64,000 bases of DNA from Rhodococcus sp. BP22 (GTDB lineage: Bacteria; Actinomycetota; Actinomycetes; Mycobacteriales; Mycobacteriaceae). The position numbers and the translations under genes are program-made. Of the stretch, positions 37,376 to 49,565 are shown piece after piece. The stretch is taken from NCBI RefSeq assembly GCF_014281965.1, contig NZ_JACFTB010000004.1, forward strand, positions 310,001-374,000, written 5' to 3'. The stretch's first letter is position 1; every line of letters starts with the position of its first letter. Under the pieces are notes generated by a model, which saw nothing but the letters and a program-made list of their open reading frames with translations, searched no databases and was not told the origin of the DNA.

Positions 37376-39730
37376 TCAGTTTTCGCGTACCAGCAATGCC
37401 ACGGGCAGCGAAGCGAAGAGCACCTCCGCTGAAATCTCGCCCGTGAACACGGAATCGGTCAGACGATCGCGCCACTGTCCGTCGGGGAGTACCACCGCTG
37501 TCGATCCCCAACCCTGTGATGCGAGTGTCAGCGAATGGCGGGTGGCAAGCGCGATCACATCGGGTTCGGCGAGTACCGATCCGCGGGCGAATCCGAGAAC
37601 GTGCGTTGCAGCGGATCCGACGGCGTAGACGGGCGCGTAAGTTCCGCCGACGAAACTGTCGGGCCGCTCACGGCGGAGTCGGAGGGCGGTGCGGACGATA
37701 TGAAATTTCGCCGAACCGCTGCCGTCGACGACGGGTATTGCGGTGTCCGCGAGATGTTCACGACGCACCGAGTAGTCGACGGGACGCCGATTGTCCGGGT
37801 CGACGAGCGAATCGTCCCACAGTTCGGTGCCTTGGTAGACGTCGGGCACGCCGGGCCCGACCAGGTGCAGAAGCTTCTGTCCGAGTGCGTCGTTGCGGCC
37901 GTGGGGATCGAGCCTCGAGACCAGCATGCTGACCGATTCAGCGATCGACCCCGCAGTGATGGAGTCGAGCCAATCGTGGACGGAGGATTCGAATATCGTC
38001 TCGACGTCGTTCCATCCGGTGCGGAGACCGGCTTCGCGGACGGCCTTTTCGGCATAGGCGTGAAGCCGTGCTCGAAATTCTTCGGTGATCGTGCCGTCAG
38101 CAGGCCACACACCGAAGACGTTCTGCCACAAGAACAGCCCGGTTGCCCCGTCCGGGCTCGGCGCGAGCAGTTCCCAGTCCGTCAGGCATCGCGCCCAGAG
38201 TTCGGGCGTCTGCGAAAGCACGCCGATGCGGGCGCGAACATCTTCTCCACGCTTGGTGTCGTGTGTGGACAGTGTCGTCATCGCGGCCGGCCACCGCACT
38301 GCTCGATCCGCGGACGCGAGATGGAATTGCGCTGGGCTGATACCGAATTCGGCGGGATCACCGCCGACCTCCTGCAGCGAGATGAGCCGCGTCGCGCGAT
38401 AGAACAGGCAATCCTCGACGCCTTTGGCTGTCACGGCCCCGCAAACCTGCTCGAACCGCACGGCTGACTCGGCACCACGAATCAGCGCAGTTGTCACCGC
38501 ATCGAGGCCTGCTTCGAGGGCCGGGTCGTTCGCGCTGACCTCGCCGACCACTCGTGCGACGGTGCCGGCGAGAGGGCCGTAATCAGATCTGTAGTACGGC
38601 ATCCGAGCCACCAGTGCGACCACCGCAGCGCTGATGTCTTCGTGAGAGATGGCCGTTGAAGACTCGCGCGCGATCGCACGGCTCAGACGAGAAACCTCGG
38701 GTGCGAGATCGCCTTGTGCAACAGAGATTTTCAATGCCCGCTCGGTCTCGTGCAGCCATCTCGCATCGTTGACCACACCCGTGTAGACCCGCGACAGCTC
38801 GCCGAGCGCCTCCGCGCCGTCCGGGTCGACGAACACCCCGCCGAGATCGGCAAGAGCGTCGTATCCGGTGGTTCCGTCGACCGGCAGCGTTTCGTCCAGG
38901 GGTTCGCCGCGCGCGAGGATCTTTTCCACTACCAGCCAACGGTCCGGCCCGATCAGCTCGCGTAGTTCGGTCAGGTAGCCGGCTGGATCGGCGAGGCCGT
39001 CCGGGTGATCGACTCGCAACCCGTCGACGAGCCCGTCCGACATCCAGCTGCTCACCTGCTGGTGGGAGGCGGTGAATACGTCGTAGTCTTCTTGGCGAAG
39101 TCCGGCAAGACCGTTGACCGAGAAGAATCGTCGGTAGCCGACCAGGCCCGACTTCCAGCTGACCAAACGGTAGGCCTGACGGGCGTGTACCTGCTCCGCG
39201 TCACCGTTCTCGGTTCCCTCGGCGATGGGAAACCTGTGTTCGTAGTACGCGAGAAGAGGCTTCTCACCGGAGACATCGATCACCAGTTCTCGTGTGTCCT
39301 CTTCGGATCCGAGTACCGGGAGGGCGATCTTTCCATCGGTGCCGTTGTCGCTGCGCCAGTCGATGTCGAACCAATCGGCGTAGTCGGAATTTCTGCCGCG
39401 AGCGAGAACATCCCACCACCAGGCGTTCTGCTGTGGGTCCTCGACACCGACGTGATTGGGCACGATGTCGACGATCACACCCATTCCTCGTGAGTGAAGC
39501 TCGGCCACAAACGTCTCGAATGCTGCCCGACCACCGAGAGCGGACGAGATCGTCTGTGGATCCACGACGTCGTACCCGTGCGTCGACCCTTCGGTAGCTG
39601 TCAGGATTGGAGACAGGTACGCGTGGGTGACGCCGAGATCGTCGAGGTAGTCGACGAGGTCTCGGGCGTCGTCGAGAGTGAATCCATCCCCGCGCAGTTG
39701 AAGTCGATACGTGCTGGACGGGATCGGCAT
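37376..39730 (-). CDS. treY: Malto-oligosyltrehalose synthase TreY
   Basis: TreY isomerises the reducing-end maltose unit of maltodextrins to trehalose by an intramolecular transglucosylation. The 784-residue GH13 enzyme begins MPIPSSTYRLQL and shows VIVDIVPNHVG, DGLRVDHPDGLADP (nucleophile Asp), VVEKILARGE (acid/base Glu) and the large insertion typical of TreY. Near the C terminus LLHLVGPGVPDVYQGTE and YSVRREHL fit the family. Its ATG lies 3 bases after the treX stop, so the pair is probably coupled. Confidence 0.97.
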   Translation of the reverse strand: MPIPSSTYRLQLRGDGFTLDDARDLVDYLDDLGVTHAYLSPILTATEGSTHGYDVVDPQTISSALGGRAAFETFVAELHSRGMGVIVDIVPNHVGVEDPQQNAWWWDVLARGRNSDYADWFDIDWRSDNGTDGKIALPVLGSEEDTRELVIDVSGEKPLLAYYEHRFPIAEGTENGDAEQVHARQAYRLVSWKSGLVGYRRFFSVNGLAGLRQEDYDVFTASHQQVSSWMSDGLVDGLRVDHPDGLADPAGYLTELRELIGPDRWLVVEKILARGEPLDETLPVDGTTGYDALADLGGVFVDPDGAEALGELSRVYTGVVNDARWLHETERALKISVAQGDLAPEVSRLSRAIARESSTAISHEDISAAVVALVARMPYYRSDYGPLAGTVARVVGEVSANDPALEAGLDAVTTALIRGAESAVRFEQVCGAVTAKGVEDCLFYRATRLISLQEVGGDPAEFGISPAQFHLASADRAVRWPAAMTTLSTHDTKRGEDVRARIGVLSQTPELWARCLTDWELLAPSPDGATGLFLWQNVFGVWPADGTITEEFRARLHAYAEKAVREAGLRTGWNDVETIFESSVHDWLDSITAGSIAESVSMLVSRLDPHGRNDALGQKLLHLVGPGVPDVYQGTELWDDSLVDPDNRRPVDYSVRREHLADTAIPVVDGSGSAKFHIVRTALRLRRERPDSFVGGTYAPVYAVGSAATHVLGFARGSVLAEPDVIALATRHSLTLASQGWGSTAVVLPDGQWRDRLTDSVFTGEISAEVLFASLPVALLVREN

Positions 39731-39733
39731 AGG

Positions 39734-42010
<2,277 letters not shown>

Positions 42011-42043
42011 GGATCAACCTTACTGTGGCCCGGTGCAACCGGC

Positions 42044-44170
42044 TCACCACCAACCGGTGGCCGACGCAATCTGCCGACTCAACTCGGTGGTCAGAGTGCG
42101 AACGTACGTTGCGGTGAGGTGGTGCTCGTCGCGATAGACAAGGACGTTCCCCTGGATCACCCGGCATACCGGACCGTCGCACAATGCGTTGGAAAGGTCG
42201 AGTAGATGTACGGCTGGGTAACGGAACGACGCGGCCAGCGCCGGGTCGAGGGGGGACAAAGCGTTCTGGCGGGGCACTCCGCACGAGGTAGCAGTGCCAC
42301 CTTCGGCCAAACAGTCGGCCGCTCGGTACGCAACGCCGTCGCGATCGAGCCATGGATTGTCGCGGATGCCGAGAACCGGTACTCCGTGATCGGCCAACTG
42401 GGCCCACACCTGCACGTACGAATCCGGGGTGAAGTCGCCGGGGCCGTCGGGGCGTGGGCGCGTCGAGTTGGAGAAGACGTAGTCGGGTTTGCTTCGCTCG
42501 ATCTCGCCGAGAACGGAGTCGGTCCAGTCGAGACAACCGGGGTATTCGCTGTCGCCGAGCATCGGCATGCTTCCGACGGTGAGTGGACAGCCCATCTTCA
42601 GATAGGTGACTACGCGGAAACCCTTCTCGCGTCCCAGTTGATCGAGGGCGGTGATCCAATGTTCGGCGTGCGAACCTCCGGCCAGGGCTATCGTCCGTTC
42701 GGCCTCCTTGTTCCCGTACTCGCAGCTGATGACATCACGGGTATCGAAGTCCGCGATGCATCCCTCGACTGTCGTGATGGGGAGGTCTGCGGGAGCGGAG
42801 AACAATGCGGGTACTACTTCGGCGTCCTCGGCGAGTGCGCCGTCGGTGAGGACGAGTGCGCCCGGATGCGTCGATGCATCGACGATGGCGCCGGCTTGCA
42901 GATCAGCGACGGAGCGGTCGATGTAATAGTTCCATCCGACCGAACCACAGACCACGACCGCTGCCGTCGCTGTTGCCACGACGGTGATCAACACCTTGGG
43001 AATCGACGGTCTCGGCGCTTGCAAGGGCTTTTCGACCAACCGAACTGTTGCCATTGCGAGAAGTACCGACAAGCCGACGACGACCAAACCCAGAGTCGGG
43101 CCGGCGGATGGCTCGCCGGTCAAGAACAGTGCGAAGATCAGGATCGGCCAGTGCCACAGGTACAGGGGGAAGGCAATCGAGCCCAGCCACACCCCGAACC
43201 GTGTGCTCATCAGGCGCGCGACGGGGGTCGCCGGGCCGGCGAGAATCAGCGCGACGGTCGCCGAGACTGGCAGCAGCGCCCACGGGCCGGGGAACTCCCG
43301 GACGCCGTCGAGAACGAACCCGCACAAGACGATGGCCGTCAGTCCGGCGACGGCGAGCAGCGTGCGTGCGGACCTACCGACCCACGACTGCCCGTCCCGC
43401 CATCGGTGTGCCGGGCGGTCGCGGGCTTGTCGGGCCGCGAACAATGCTGCGATTGCGGCTCCGACCAAGATTTCCCACAAGCGTGCTCCGGTGTCGTAGT
43501 AGTTCCACGACTGCATTTCGCTGGTGCCATCGGCGGCGTAGACGAAGGACAGGAGCGCGGCACCTGCGAACAACACGAGGTAGAGACCGGCAGGCGGGCT
43601 CATCGGCTGCCCACCCCTGGAACGTCGGACGATCCAAGCGAGTCCGAAGACGACGGCGATCGCGAGCAGATAGAACTGGAACTGCACGGCTACGGACCAA
43701 AGATGTTGAACCGGGCTGACATTCTGGTCGGCTGCCAGGTAGTCCTGTGCCGTCCACGCAAGTTCCCAGTTCGTGTAGAAGAACACTGCAGACACCAGCT
43801 GATCGCCAACGTCGGCCCATCGAGTGCGGGGCAGAAGAGTCAGGGTGGCAACTGCGACTGCAGCCAGAACCACCATCAGCGGGGGGCCGAGCCTGCGCAG
43901 AATTCGCCGCACCCGCGTGATGGGATCGATACTTCCGCCGGATTGCGCAGTGCGAATGAGCGAGGCGGTGAAGAAGAAGCCGCTCAACGTCAGGAAGACG
44001 TCGACGCCGCCGGAGACCCGTCCCATCCAGATGTGGAAGACGACGACGAGGGCGATAGCGATCCCACGGAGCCCGTTGAGATCGACTCGTACGTCGGAGG
44101 TCGAGGTCGGGCGCGGTGGAGCCGTCGCCTCGTTCTCGTCGCCGACGAGAAATTGGGGCTGGACATGCAT
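42044..44170 (-). CDS. Acyltransferase-3/SGNH membrane O-acyltransferase
   Basis: An integral membrane acyltransferase of the OafB type: an Acyltransferase_3 domain with about ten helices (DLNGLRGIAIALVVVFHIWMG, whose His is the conserved catalytic residue) fused to an exported C-terminal SGNH domain. SGNH block I reads ALAGGSHAEHW, with Gly where GDSH usually has Asp; the C-terminal DEHHLT supplies the Asp-His pair. It probably acylates a cell-envelope glycan. Similar genes lie beside treX in M. tuberculosis (Rv1565c). ATG 44170 gives 708 residues; GTG 44254 is possible. Confidence 0.88.
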   Translation of the reverse strand: MHVQPQFLVGDENEATAPPRPTSTSDVRVDLNGLRGIAIALVVVFHIWMGRVSGGVDVFLTLSGFFFTASLIRTAQSGGSIDPITRVRRILRRLGPPLMVVLAAVAVATLTLLPRTRWADVGDQLVSAVFFYTNWELAWTAQDYLAADQNVSPVQHLWSVAVQFQFYLLAIAVVFGLAWIVRRSRGGQPMSPPAGLYLVLFAGAALLSFVYAADGTSEMQSWNYYDTGARLWEILVGAAIAALFAARQARDRPAHRWRDGQSWVGRSARTLLAVAGLTAIVLCGFVLDGVREFPGPWALLPVSATVALILAGPATPVARLMSTRFGVWLGSIAFPLYLWHWPILIFALFLTGEPSAGPTLGLVVVGLSVLLAMATVRLVEKPLQAPRPSIPKVLITVVATATAAVVVCGSVGWNYYIDRSVADLQAGAIVDASTHPGALVLTDGALAEDAEVVPALFSAPADLPITTVEGCIADFDTRDVISCEYGNKEAERTIALAGGSHAEHWITALDQLGREKGFRVVTYLKMGCPLTVGSMPMLGDSEYPGCLDWTDSVLGEIERSKPDYVFSNSTRPRPDGPGDFTPDSYVQVWAQLADHGVPVLGIRDNPWLDRDGVAYRAADCLAEGGTATSCGVPRQNALSPLDPALAASFRYPAVHLLDLSNALCDGPVCRVIQGNVLVYRDEHHLTATYVRTLTTELSRQIASATGWW

Positions 44171-44303
44171 GGGAAGTTGAATGCTCCGACTTTTCGGCGG
44201 TACTCGGTCGTTGATCGTTGATGAGGCCTGTTCGCGCCCACGATACTGGTCCACCCCACCAGACGAGCAATCAGCGGATCGTCACCGGGATTTCGAGTAG
44301 CGA

Positions 44304-44357
44304 CCCTTCACGCGCAGTGGCCCCGAGCTCGAGCTCGGGGCCACTGCGGGTGAAGGG
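44304..44357 (-). terminator. 54-base near-perfect palindrome after msrA
   Basis: CCCTTCAC-gc-GCAGTGGCCCCGAGCTC is followed directly by its reverse complement, centred between 44330 and 44331, with two mismatched positions and essentially no loop. It begins 8 bases after the msrA stop and can form a very stable hairpin or cruciform, so it is the likely msrA terminator. Confidence 0.8.
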
Positions 44358-44364
44358 GTGCTCG

Positions 44365-44883
44365 TCAGCTGGTGGCGGCTTCGCGGTGTGGAAGCTTCCA
44401 GCCGGGACGAACGAAGTGACACGTGTAGCCACTCGGGTAGTTCTGCAGGTAGTCCTGGTGCTCGGGCTCTGCCTCCCAGAACGGACCGGCCGGCTCCACC
44501 TCGGTGACGACCTTGCCCGGCCACAAACCCGACGCGTCTACATCGGCGATCGTGTCGAGGGCGACGCGTTTCTGCTCCTCGCTCGTGTAATAAATAGCCG
44601 AGCGGTAGCTGACACCGACGTCGTTGCCCTGACGGTTCTTCGTGGAAGGGTCGTGGATCTGAAAGAAGAACTCCAGGATGTCGCGGTAGGAGATCTGCTC
44701 CGGATCGAAGACGATTTCCACGGATTCGGCGTGGGTTCCGTGATTGCGGTAGGTCGCGTTGGCGACGTCACCTCCGGAGTATCCGACGCGAGTCGAGACA
44801 ACGCCCGGCCGATGCCTGATCAGTTCTTGTGCTCCCCAGAAGCAGCCTCCGGCGAGGATGGCGGTCTCGGTAGATGTGGTCAC
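44365..44883 (-). CDS. msrA: Peptide methionine-S-sulfoxide reductase MsrA
   Basis: MsrA reduces the S-epimer of methionine sulfoxide in proteins. The 172-residue enzyme has the catalytic GGCFWG (Cys 14), [23 protein letters not shown] and a C-terminal YTCHF with one likely resolving cysteine. Its ATG overlaps the msrB stop by four bases, so both are made from one message. A large palindrome follows the stop. Recycling is probably by thioredoxin or mycothiol systems, as known for actinobacterial MsrA. Confidence 0.97.
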   Translation of the reverse strand: MTTSTETAILAGGCFWGAQELIRHRPGVVSTRVGYSGGDVANATYRNHGTHAESVEIVFDPEQISYRDILEFFFQIHDPSTKNRQGNDVGVSYRSAIYYTSEEQKRVALDTIADVDASGLWPGKVVTEVEPAGPFWEAEPEHQDYLQNYPSGYTCHFVRPGWKLPHREAATS

Positions 44884-45359
44884 TTCTGCGCTCCTTCGTC
44901 TGAACTATCTTCGATGCTGTCGAACTGTGCGCGATAGTCACCGTAACCCTCGGCCTCGAGGCGATCGAGGGGGATGAACCGTAGCGCTGCCGAGTTCATG
45001 CAGTACCGCAAGCCGCCGTCGACCTTCGGACCATCTTTGAAAAGGTGTCCCAGGTGAGAATCGCCGGTCGCGGACCGTATTTCGGTGCGCACCATCAGGT
45101 GGCTGAAATCCCGCTTCGCAACCACATTCTGCGGCTCGACGGGCTTGGTGAAGCTGGGCCACCCGGAGTGAGATTCGAATTTGTCCGCCGATGAGAACAA
45201 CGGTTCGCCCGTTACGACATCCACGTACAGACCGGCCTCGTGGTTATCCCAGTATTCGTTGTCGAAAGCTCGCTCGGTGCCGTTCTTCTGCGTGACTCGG
45301 AACTGCTCGGGAGTCAACCGATCGAGTGACTGCTCGTCCTTGCTGTACGAATGCGACAT
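44880..45359 (-). CDS. msrB: Peptide methionine-R-sulfoxide reductase MsrB
   Basis: MsrB reduces the R-epimer of methionine sulfoxide. The 159-residue product has [16 protein letters not shown] and the catalytic [11 protein letters not shown] (Cys 120). It has only this one cysteine: the two CxxC zinc pairs of many MsrB proteins are absent ([12 protein letters not shown] occupies the first site) and no resolving Cys is present. The ATG at 45359 is fixed by GGAAGGA 8 bases upstream; the upstream 30 codons are not coding. Genes msrB-msrA form an operon divergent from secA2. Confidence 0.96.
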   Translation of the reverse strand: MSHSYSKDEQSLDRLTPEQFRVTQKNGTERAFDNEYWDNHEAGLYVDVVTGEPLFSSADKFESHSGWPSFTKPVEPQNVVAKRDFSHLMVRTEIRSATGDSHLGHLFKDGPKVDGGLRYCMNSAALRFIPLDRLEAEGYGDYRAQFDSIEDSSDEGAQK

Positions 45360-45534
45360 CTTCTCGTCCTTCCTGCGGTTCTCTTCGCTGAAGAACCCAG
45401 TTGAATCAACAACTGTGTCTTCGCATAATTCCCGTCCCCGTCGGCTCATCAGGTAAGGGCTTGCCGCTTCAGTAGGCTGGGAGAAAGAAGTGCCGAGGCA
45501 CCGTTGATTCTTCTTCGTAGGTAGGGATTGGTAG

Positions 45535-47844
45535 ATGGCATTGGGTTCTGATCGACTCTGGCGAGTACTCGGCCGTTCGGCGCAGAAGGGTCAAGCTCGC
45601 TCCAGAAGTCGGGTGGACCTGGCGTCCGAACATCAGGACTGGGCGCGCGGTCTCACCGACTCCGAACTCACCGCGGCGGCGACATCGCTGCGCGTCGACA
45701 GAAGCGAAGACCTCGATGTTCCGCGCTACCTGGCGCTCGTTCGTGAAGCGAGTGATCGGGCCGTCCAGCTGCGGCCTTTCGACGTTCAGTTGCTCGCGGC
45801 CGTCCGGATGATGGCGGGCGACGTGGTCGAGATGGCAACCGGTGAGGGAAAGACGCTCGCGGGCGCGGTCGCGGCAGGCGGATATGTGCTCTCCGGCCGT
45901 AAAGTGCATGTCATTTCCATCAATGACTTCCTCGCCCGACGCGACGCCGCATGGATGGCACCGCTGTACGAGATGCTGGGTCTGACAGTCGGGTCGGTCA
46001 CCGAATCCTCGACTCCGGAGGAACGACGGAAGGCGTATGCCTGTGACGTCACGTATGCCTCGGTCAACGAGATCGGATTCGACGTTCTTCGTGATCATCT
46101 GGTCGACGACATCGCCGATCTGGTAGCGCCCACTCCTGATGTTGCGCTGATAGACGAGGCCGATTCGGTGCTCGTCGACGAAGCACTCGTTCCCTTGGTC
46201 CTTGCGGGGTCGGTACAGAAGGATGTGCCGGCGTCGAAGGTGTTCGAGGCAATTCGCGGCTTGGCGAAGAGCACCGATTTCGACACCGACGCCGACGGCA
46301 GAAACGTCTTTCTCACCGACGAGGGCGCTGCCCGGTTGGAGAAGGAACTCGGCGATATCGATCTGTACTCCGAGGAGCATGTCGGGACCACCTTGGTTGC
46401 GGTCAATGTCGCGCTGCACGCTCAGGTCCTTCTCCAGCGCGATGTGCATTACATCGTCCGGGACGGGAAGGTCCAGTTGATCAATGCATCTCGTGGGCGC
46501 GTTGCGGAGTTGCAACGGTGGCCGGACGGTCTGCAAGCAGCGGTGGAGACCAAGGAAGGACTGAAGCCGACGGAGACGGGAGAGATTCTCGACACGATCA
46601 CCGTGCAGGCTCTGATCGGTAGATATCCGACAGTGTGCGGAATGACCGGTACTGCGCTCGCCGCCGGCGAACAGCTCAAGAAGTTCTACGGGCTCGGAGT
46701 CTCGCTGATTTCGCCCAACCAGCCGAACATTCGAATCGACGAGGCCGACCGTGTCTACGACACTGCCTCGAACAAAAATGCGGCGGTGGTGGCCTTCGTG
46801 AAGGAGGTTCACGAGCGAGAACAACCGATTCTGATCGGCACCCACGACGTTGCGGAATCCGAGGACCTGGCCGAGCAGCTTCAAAAGCAGGGAGTTCCGG
46901 TCGTCGTGTTGAACGCGAAGAACGACGCCGAGGAAGCCGGCGTCATCGCGGCTGCGGGCGTGATCGGAGCTGTCACAGTGTCGACTCAGATTGCCGGACG
47001 AGGAACCGATATCAAGCTGGGTGGACCCGGTTCCGACACGAAAGCCGCCAAGGACCGAGTGGCCGAACTCGGCGGGCTGCTCGTGGTAGGAACCGGTCGG
47101 CACACGACCGAGAGGCTCGACAATCAACTTCGTGGCCGCGCAGGCCGCCAGGGTGATCCGGGACGTTCGGTGTTCTTCTCCAGCTGGGAGGACGACGTCG
47201 TGACGGCGAATATCGGACCCAAGGATCAGCCCAGGAAGCACGACGACACCGGGCTGATAACTTCGGCGGGTGTTGCCGGAAAGATCGACCATGCGCAGCG
47301 GATAGCCGAGGGCACGATGCTCGAAGTGCATTCGCGTACGTGGCGGTACAACCAGCTCACCGCTGCGCACCGCGACATCCTCGATCGGAGGCGTACTACG
47401 TTGCTCGCAACTGCCGAAGCGTTGGACCTTCTGACTGTCGCTGCGCCGGAACGGGCTTCGGAGCTCCGCGCCGAGGTATCGGAGGACACATTGGTTGTTG
47501 CAGCCCGTCGAATCGTGCTGTTCCATCTCGACCGGGCGTGGTCGGATTACTTGGCACACCTCGCCGATGTGCGCGAGAGTATCCACCTGCGCGCACTCGG
47601 TCGAGAGAACCCATTGGACGAATATCACCGAATCGCTGTCGAGGCGTTCAAGACCGTCTCGGACAAGGCGATGGAACAAGCTCAGGTGACGTTCGAGACG
47701 GCCGAGATCACTTCCGAGGGAATCGATCTCGACAATGCGGGTCTGCAACGCCCGACGTCGACCTGGACGTACATGGTGCACGACAACCCGTTTGCCTCGA
47801 GTGCGGGCAACAGTGCCGGACTAGGTGCCGTCTTCGGCGGCTAG
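45535..47844 (+). CDS. secA2: Accessory Sec translocase ATPase SecA2
   Basis: SecA2 is the second SecA of mycolic-acid actinobacteria; it helps export a small set of proteins, some without signal peptides. The 769-residue product has Walker [15 protein letters not shown], Walker [17 protein letters not shown], a preprotein cross-linking region, SAT-motif and helicase motif VI ([10 protein letters not shown]). Its C terminus stops without the zinc-binding tail found in SecA1, as in other SecA2 proteins. It is transcribed away from msrB-msrA and converges, with 4 bases of overlap, on the BioQ-like gene. Confidence 0.93.
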   Translation: MALGSDRLWRVLGRSAQKGQARSRSRVDLASEHQDWARGLTDSELTAAATSLRVDRSEDLDVPRYLALVREASDRAVQLRPFDVQLLAAVRMMAGDVVEMATGEGKTLAGAVAAGGYVLSGRKVHVISINDFLARRDAAWMAPLYEMLGLTVGSVTESSTPEERRKAYACDVTYASVNEIGFDVLRDHLVDDIADLVAPTPDVALIDEADSVLVDEALVPLVLAGSVQKDVPASKVFEAIRGLAKSTDFDTDADGRNVFLTDEGAARLEKELGDIDLYSEEHVGTTLVAVNVALHAQVLLQRDVHYIVRDGKVQLINASRGRVAELQRWPDGLQAAVETKEGLKPTETGEILDTITVQALIGRYPTVCGMTGTALAAGEQLKKFYGLGVSLISPNQPNIRIDEADRVYDTASNKNAAVVAFVKEVHEREQPILIGTHDVAESEDLAEQLQKQGVPVVVLNAKNDAEEAGVIAAAGVIGAVTVSTQIAGRGTDIKLGGPGSDTKAAKDRVAELGGLLVVGTGRHTTERLDNQLRGRAGRQGDPGRSVFFSSWEDDVVTANIGPKDQPRKHDDTGLITSAGVAGKIDHAQRIAEGTMLEVHSRTWRYNQLTAAHRDILDRRRTTLLATAEALDLLTVAAPERASELRAEVSEDTLVVAARRIVLFHLDRAWSDYLAHLADVRESIHLRALGRENPLDEYHRIAVEAFKTVSDKAMEQAQVTFETAEITSEGIDLDNAGLQRPTSTWTYMVHDNPFASSAGNSAGLGAVFGG

Positions 47845-48428
47845 AGCCGCGCGGAGGCGCCCAGATTGTGCCGGACTCCGTCGATGAACAGCCCCAGACC
47901 GAAATCGAATCTGCTTGTCGAATCGGGACTTTCGAACAGCGGGGACGCTTCTTCGGTGAGGGCGCCGACGGAGTCCATCTGCATACGTGACTGCTCGTCG
48001 ACAGTCTGGCCCAGCACGTAATACAGCAGCGTGTCAGCTGTGAGTTCGGCGTCGCTGCGGCTCGAACCTGCTCGGATGCAGACTGCGGCGATGCGCTCGC
48101 GAACCCGGTTGGTAGTCAGTCGCGACGCATAGGTCGCGGCAACCAGTTCGGCGCCGTCTCGGCGTGAAAGCAAGGCATCGCGTAAGCGATGGGCCAGTTC
48201 GCGGACCTGCTCATCCCATCCGGATCGAGTCGGGGGTGCGTCGACATCAGTGAGAAGGTGGTCGGCGATCGCGCCGAGAAGAGTCTGCTTGTTGGGGAAG
48301 TGCCAATACAGCGCACCAGGTTGAACGTGCAGAGACGTTGCCAACCGCCGCATCGTCAGATCGCCGAGGCCGTATTCGTCGAGGATCGATATCGCGCCGT
48401 CGAGGACGTCCGCTCTCCGCAGTTGCAC
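47841..48428 (-). CDS. bioQ: BioQ-like TetR repressor of biotin synthesis
   Basis: A 195-residue TetR-family protein with helix-turn-helix [48 protein letters not shown] fix the start at GTG 48428 because AGGAG lies 6 bases upstream. It is divergent from bioB, and the gap contains two copies of TGAAC-N3-GTTCA, the form of the operator described for BioQ, the TetR-type biotin regulator of corynebacteria and mycobacteria (consensus TGAAC-N3-GTTAC in Corynebacterium). Family, position and operator together support BioQ. BioQ does not bind biotin directly in studied species. Confidence 0.85.
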   Translation of the reverse strand: MQLRRADVLDGAISILDEYGLGDLTMRRLATSLHVQPGALYWHFPNKQTLLGAIADHLLTDVDAPPTRSGWDEQVRELAHRLRDALLSRRDGAELVAATYASRLTTNRVRERIAAVCIRAGSSRSDAELTADTLLYYVLGQTVDEQSRMQMDSVGALTEEASPLFESPDSTSRFDFGLGLFIDGVRHNLGASARL

Positions 48429-48483
48429 TCGGCACTCCTGTTCTTCGGTTCGGCTTTGACAGTATCCGACCGCCAGCTTAACC

Positions 48484-48512
48484 TGAACACCGTTCAACTT
48501 GAACGGTGTTCA
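48484..48512. promoter_or_regulatory. Paired BioQ-type operators between bioQ and bioB
   Basis: TGAACACCGTTCA (48484-48496) and TGAACGGTGTTCA (48500-48512) each match TGAAC-N3-GTTCA exactly. The two sites are also reverse complements of one another, so together they form a 29-base perfect palindrome around base 48498. Their centres are 16 bases apart. The position covers the divergent bioQ/bioB promoter area, 31 bases before the bioB start. Confidence 0.88.
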
Positions 48513-48542
48513 ATTATGCCCGTGTGACCGAAGGAGCAGTTC

Positions 48543-49556
48543 GTGACCCAGATATCTGTGCAGTCCGACATTGTCGACAGAGCGCGTACGCAAGTGCTCG
48601 AGAACGGTGAGGGGCTGACACAGAGCCAGGTGCTCGAGATCCTTCGGTTGCCGGAGGAACGGTTGGAGGAAGCGCTTGCCCTGGCGCACGAGGTGAGAAT
48701 GGCCTGGTGTGGTCCCGAGGTCGAGGTCGAAGGGATCATCAGTCTCAAGACCGGCGGATGCCCCGAGGATTGCCATTTCTGCTCGCAATCAGGCCTGTTC
48801 GAGTCGCCGGTTCGCGCTGCACGCCTCGACATTCCCTCCCTCGTGGAGGCTGCCAAACAGACGGCCAAGTCCGGAGCCACCGAATTCTGCATCGTCGCTG
48901 CAGTTCGTGGTCCGGATGAGCGACTGCTCGCCCAGGTGGCAGCAGGCATCGAGGCGATCCGCAACGAAGTCGACATCGACATCGCGTGCTCGCTCGGCAT
49001 GTTGACCCAGGAGCAGGTCGATCAGCTTTCTGCGATGGGAGTTCATCGCTACAACCACAATCTCGAAACTGCCCGCTCGTACTTTCCGAAGGTCGTCACC
49101 ACCCATACGTGGGAAGAGCGTTGGGGCACATTGGAAATGGTGCGAGCGGCAGGAATGGAGGTGTGTTGCGGAGGGATTCTCGGGATGGGGGAGTCGCTGG
49201 AGCAGCGAGCGGAGTTCACCGCGGATCTGGCTGCCCTGGAACCGGACGAGGTGCCACTGAACTTCCTCAATCCGCGACCTGGAACTCCGTTCGGAAACCT
49301 CGACGTACTACCACCGTCCGAGGCGCTCCTGGCTGTTGCGGCATTCAGACTGGCTCTGCCGAGGACGATTCTGCGATTCGCCGGTGGGCGCGAGATCACC
49401 TTGGGTGACCTAGGCGCACAAAAGGGCATTCTCGGCGGCATCAATGCCGTGATCGTCGGCAACTACCTGACCACTCTGGGACGGCCCGCGGAGGAAGATC
49501 TGGACCTCCTCGGCGAGCTTCGGATGCCGATCAAAGCCTTGAACTCGACCATCTAA
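48543..49556 (+). CDS. bioB: Biotin synthase
   Basis: BioB is the radical-SAM enzyme that inserts sulfur into dethiobiotin. The 337-residue product has the 4Fe-4S motif CPEDCHFC (Cys 73, 77, 80), a cysteine in the [11 protein letters not shown] region, [19 protein letters not shown] and [16 protein letters not shown] lies 6 bases before the GTG start. Downstream genes are bsaP and a DUF2567-like gene, matching Rv1589-Rv1591. The other biotin genes (bioA, bioF, bioD) are not in the window. Repression by the divergent BioQ-like protein is likely. Confidence 0.97.
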   Translation: MTQISVQSDIVDRARTQVLENGEGLTQSQVLEILRLPEERLEEALALAHEVRMAWCGPEVEVEGIISLKTGGCPEDCHFCSQSGLFESPVRAARLDIPSLVEAAKQTAKSGATEFCIVAAVRGPDERLLAQVAAGIEAIRNEVDIDIACSLGMLTQEQVDQLSAMGVHRYNHNLETARSYFPKVVTTHTWEERWGTLEMVRAAGMEVCCGGILGMGESLEQRAEFTADLAALEPDEVPLNFLNPRPGTPFGNLDVLPPSEALLAVAAFRLALPRTILRFAGGREITLGDLGAQKGILGGINAVIVGNYLTTLGRPAEEDLDLLGELRMPIKALNSTI

Positions 49557-49565
49557 GGTGGAGGC

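Noticed and set aside
42206-44221. 671-codon plus-strand open frame opposite the acyltransferase
   Set aside because: The minus strand gives a full AT3-SGNH protein with catalytic motifs; the plus product is an Arg/Gln/Gly-rich shadow.
45469-47781. 770-codon minus-strand open frame opposite secA2
   Set aside because: The length is striking, but it mirrors secA2 codon by codon; no domain or ribosome-binding site is visible.
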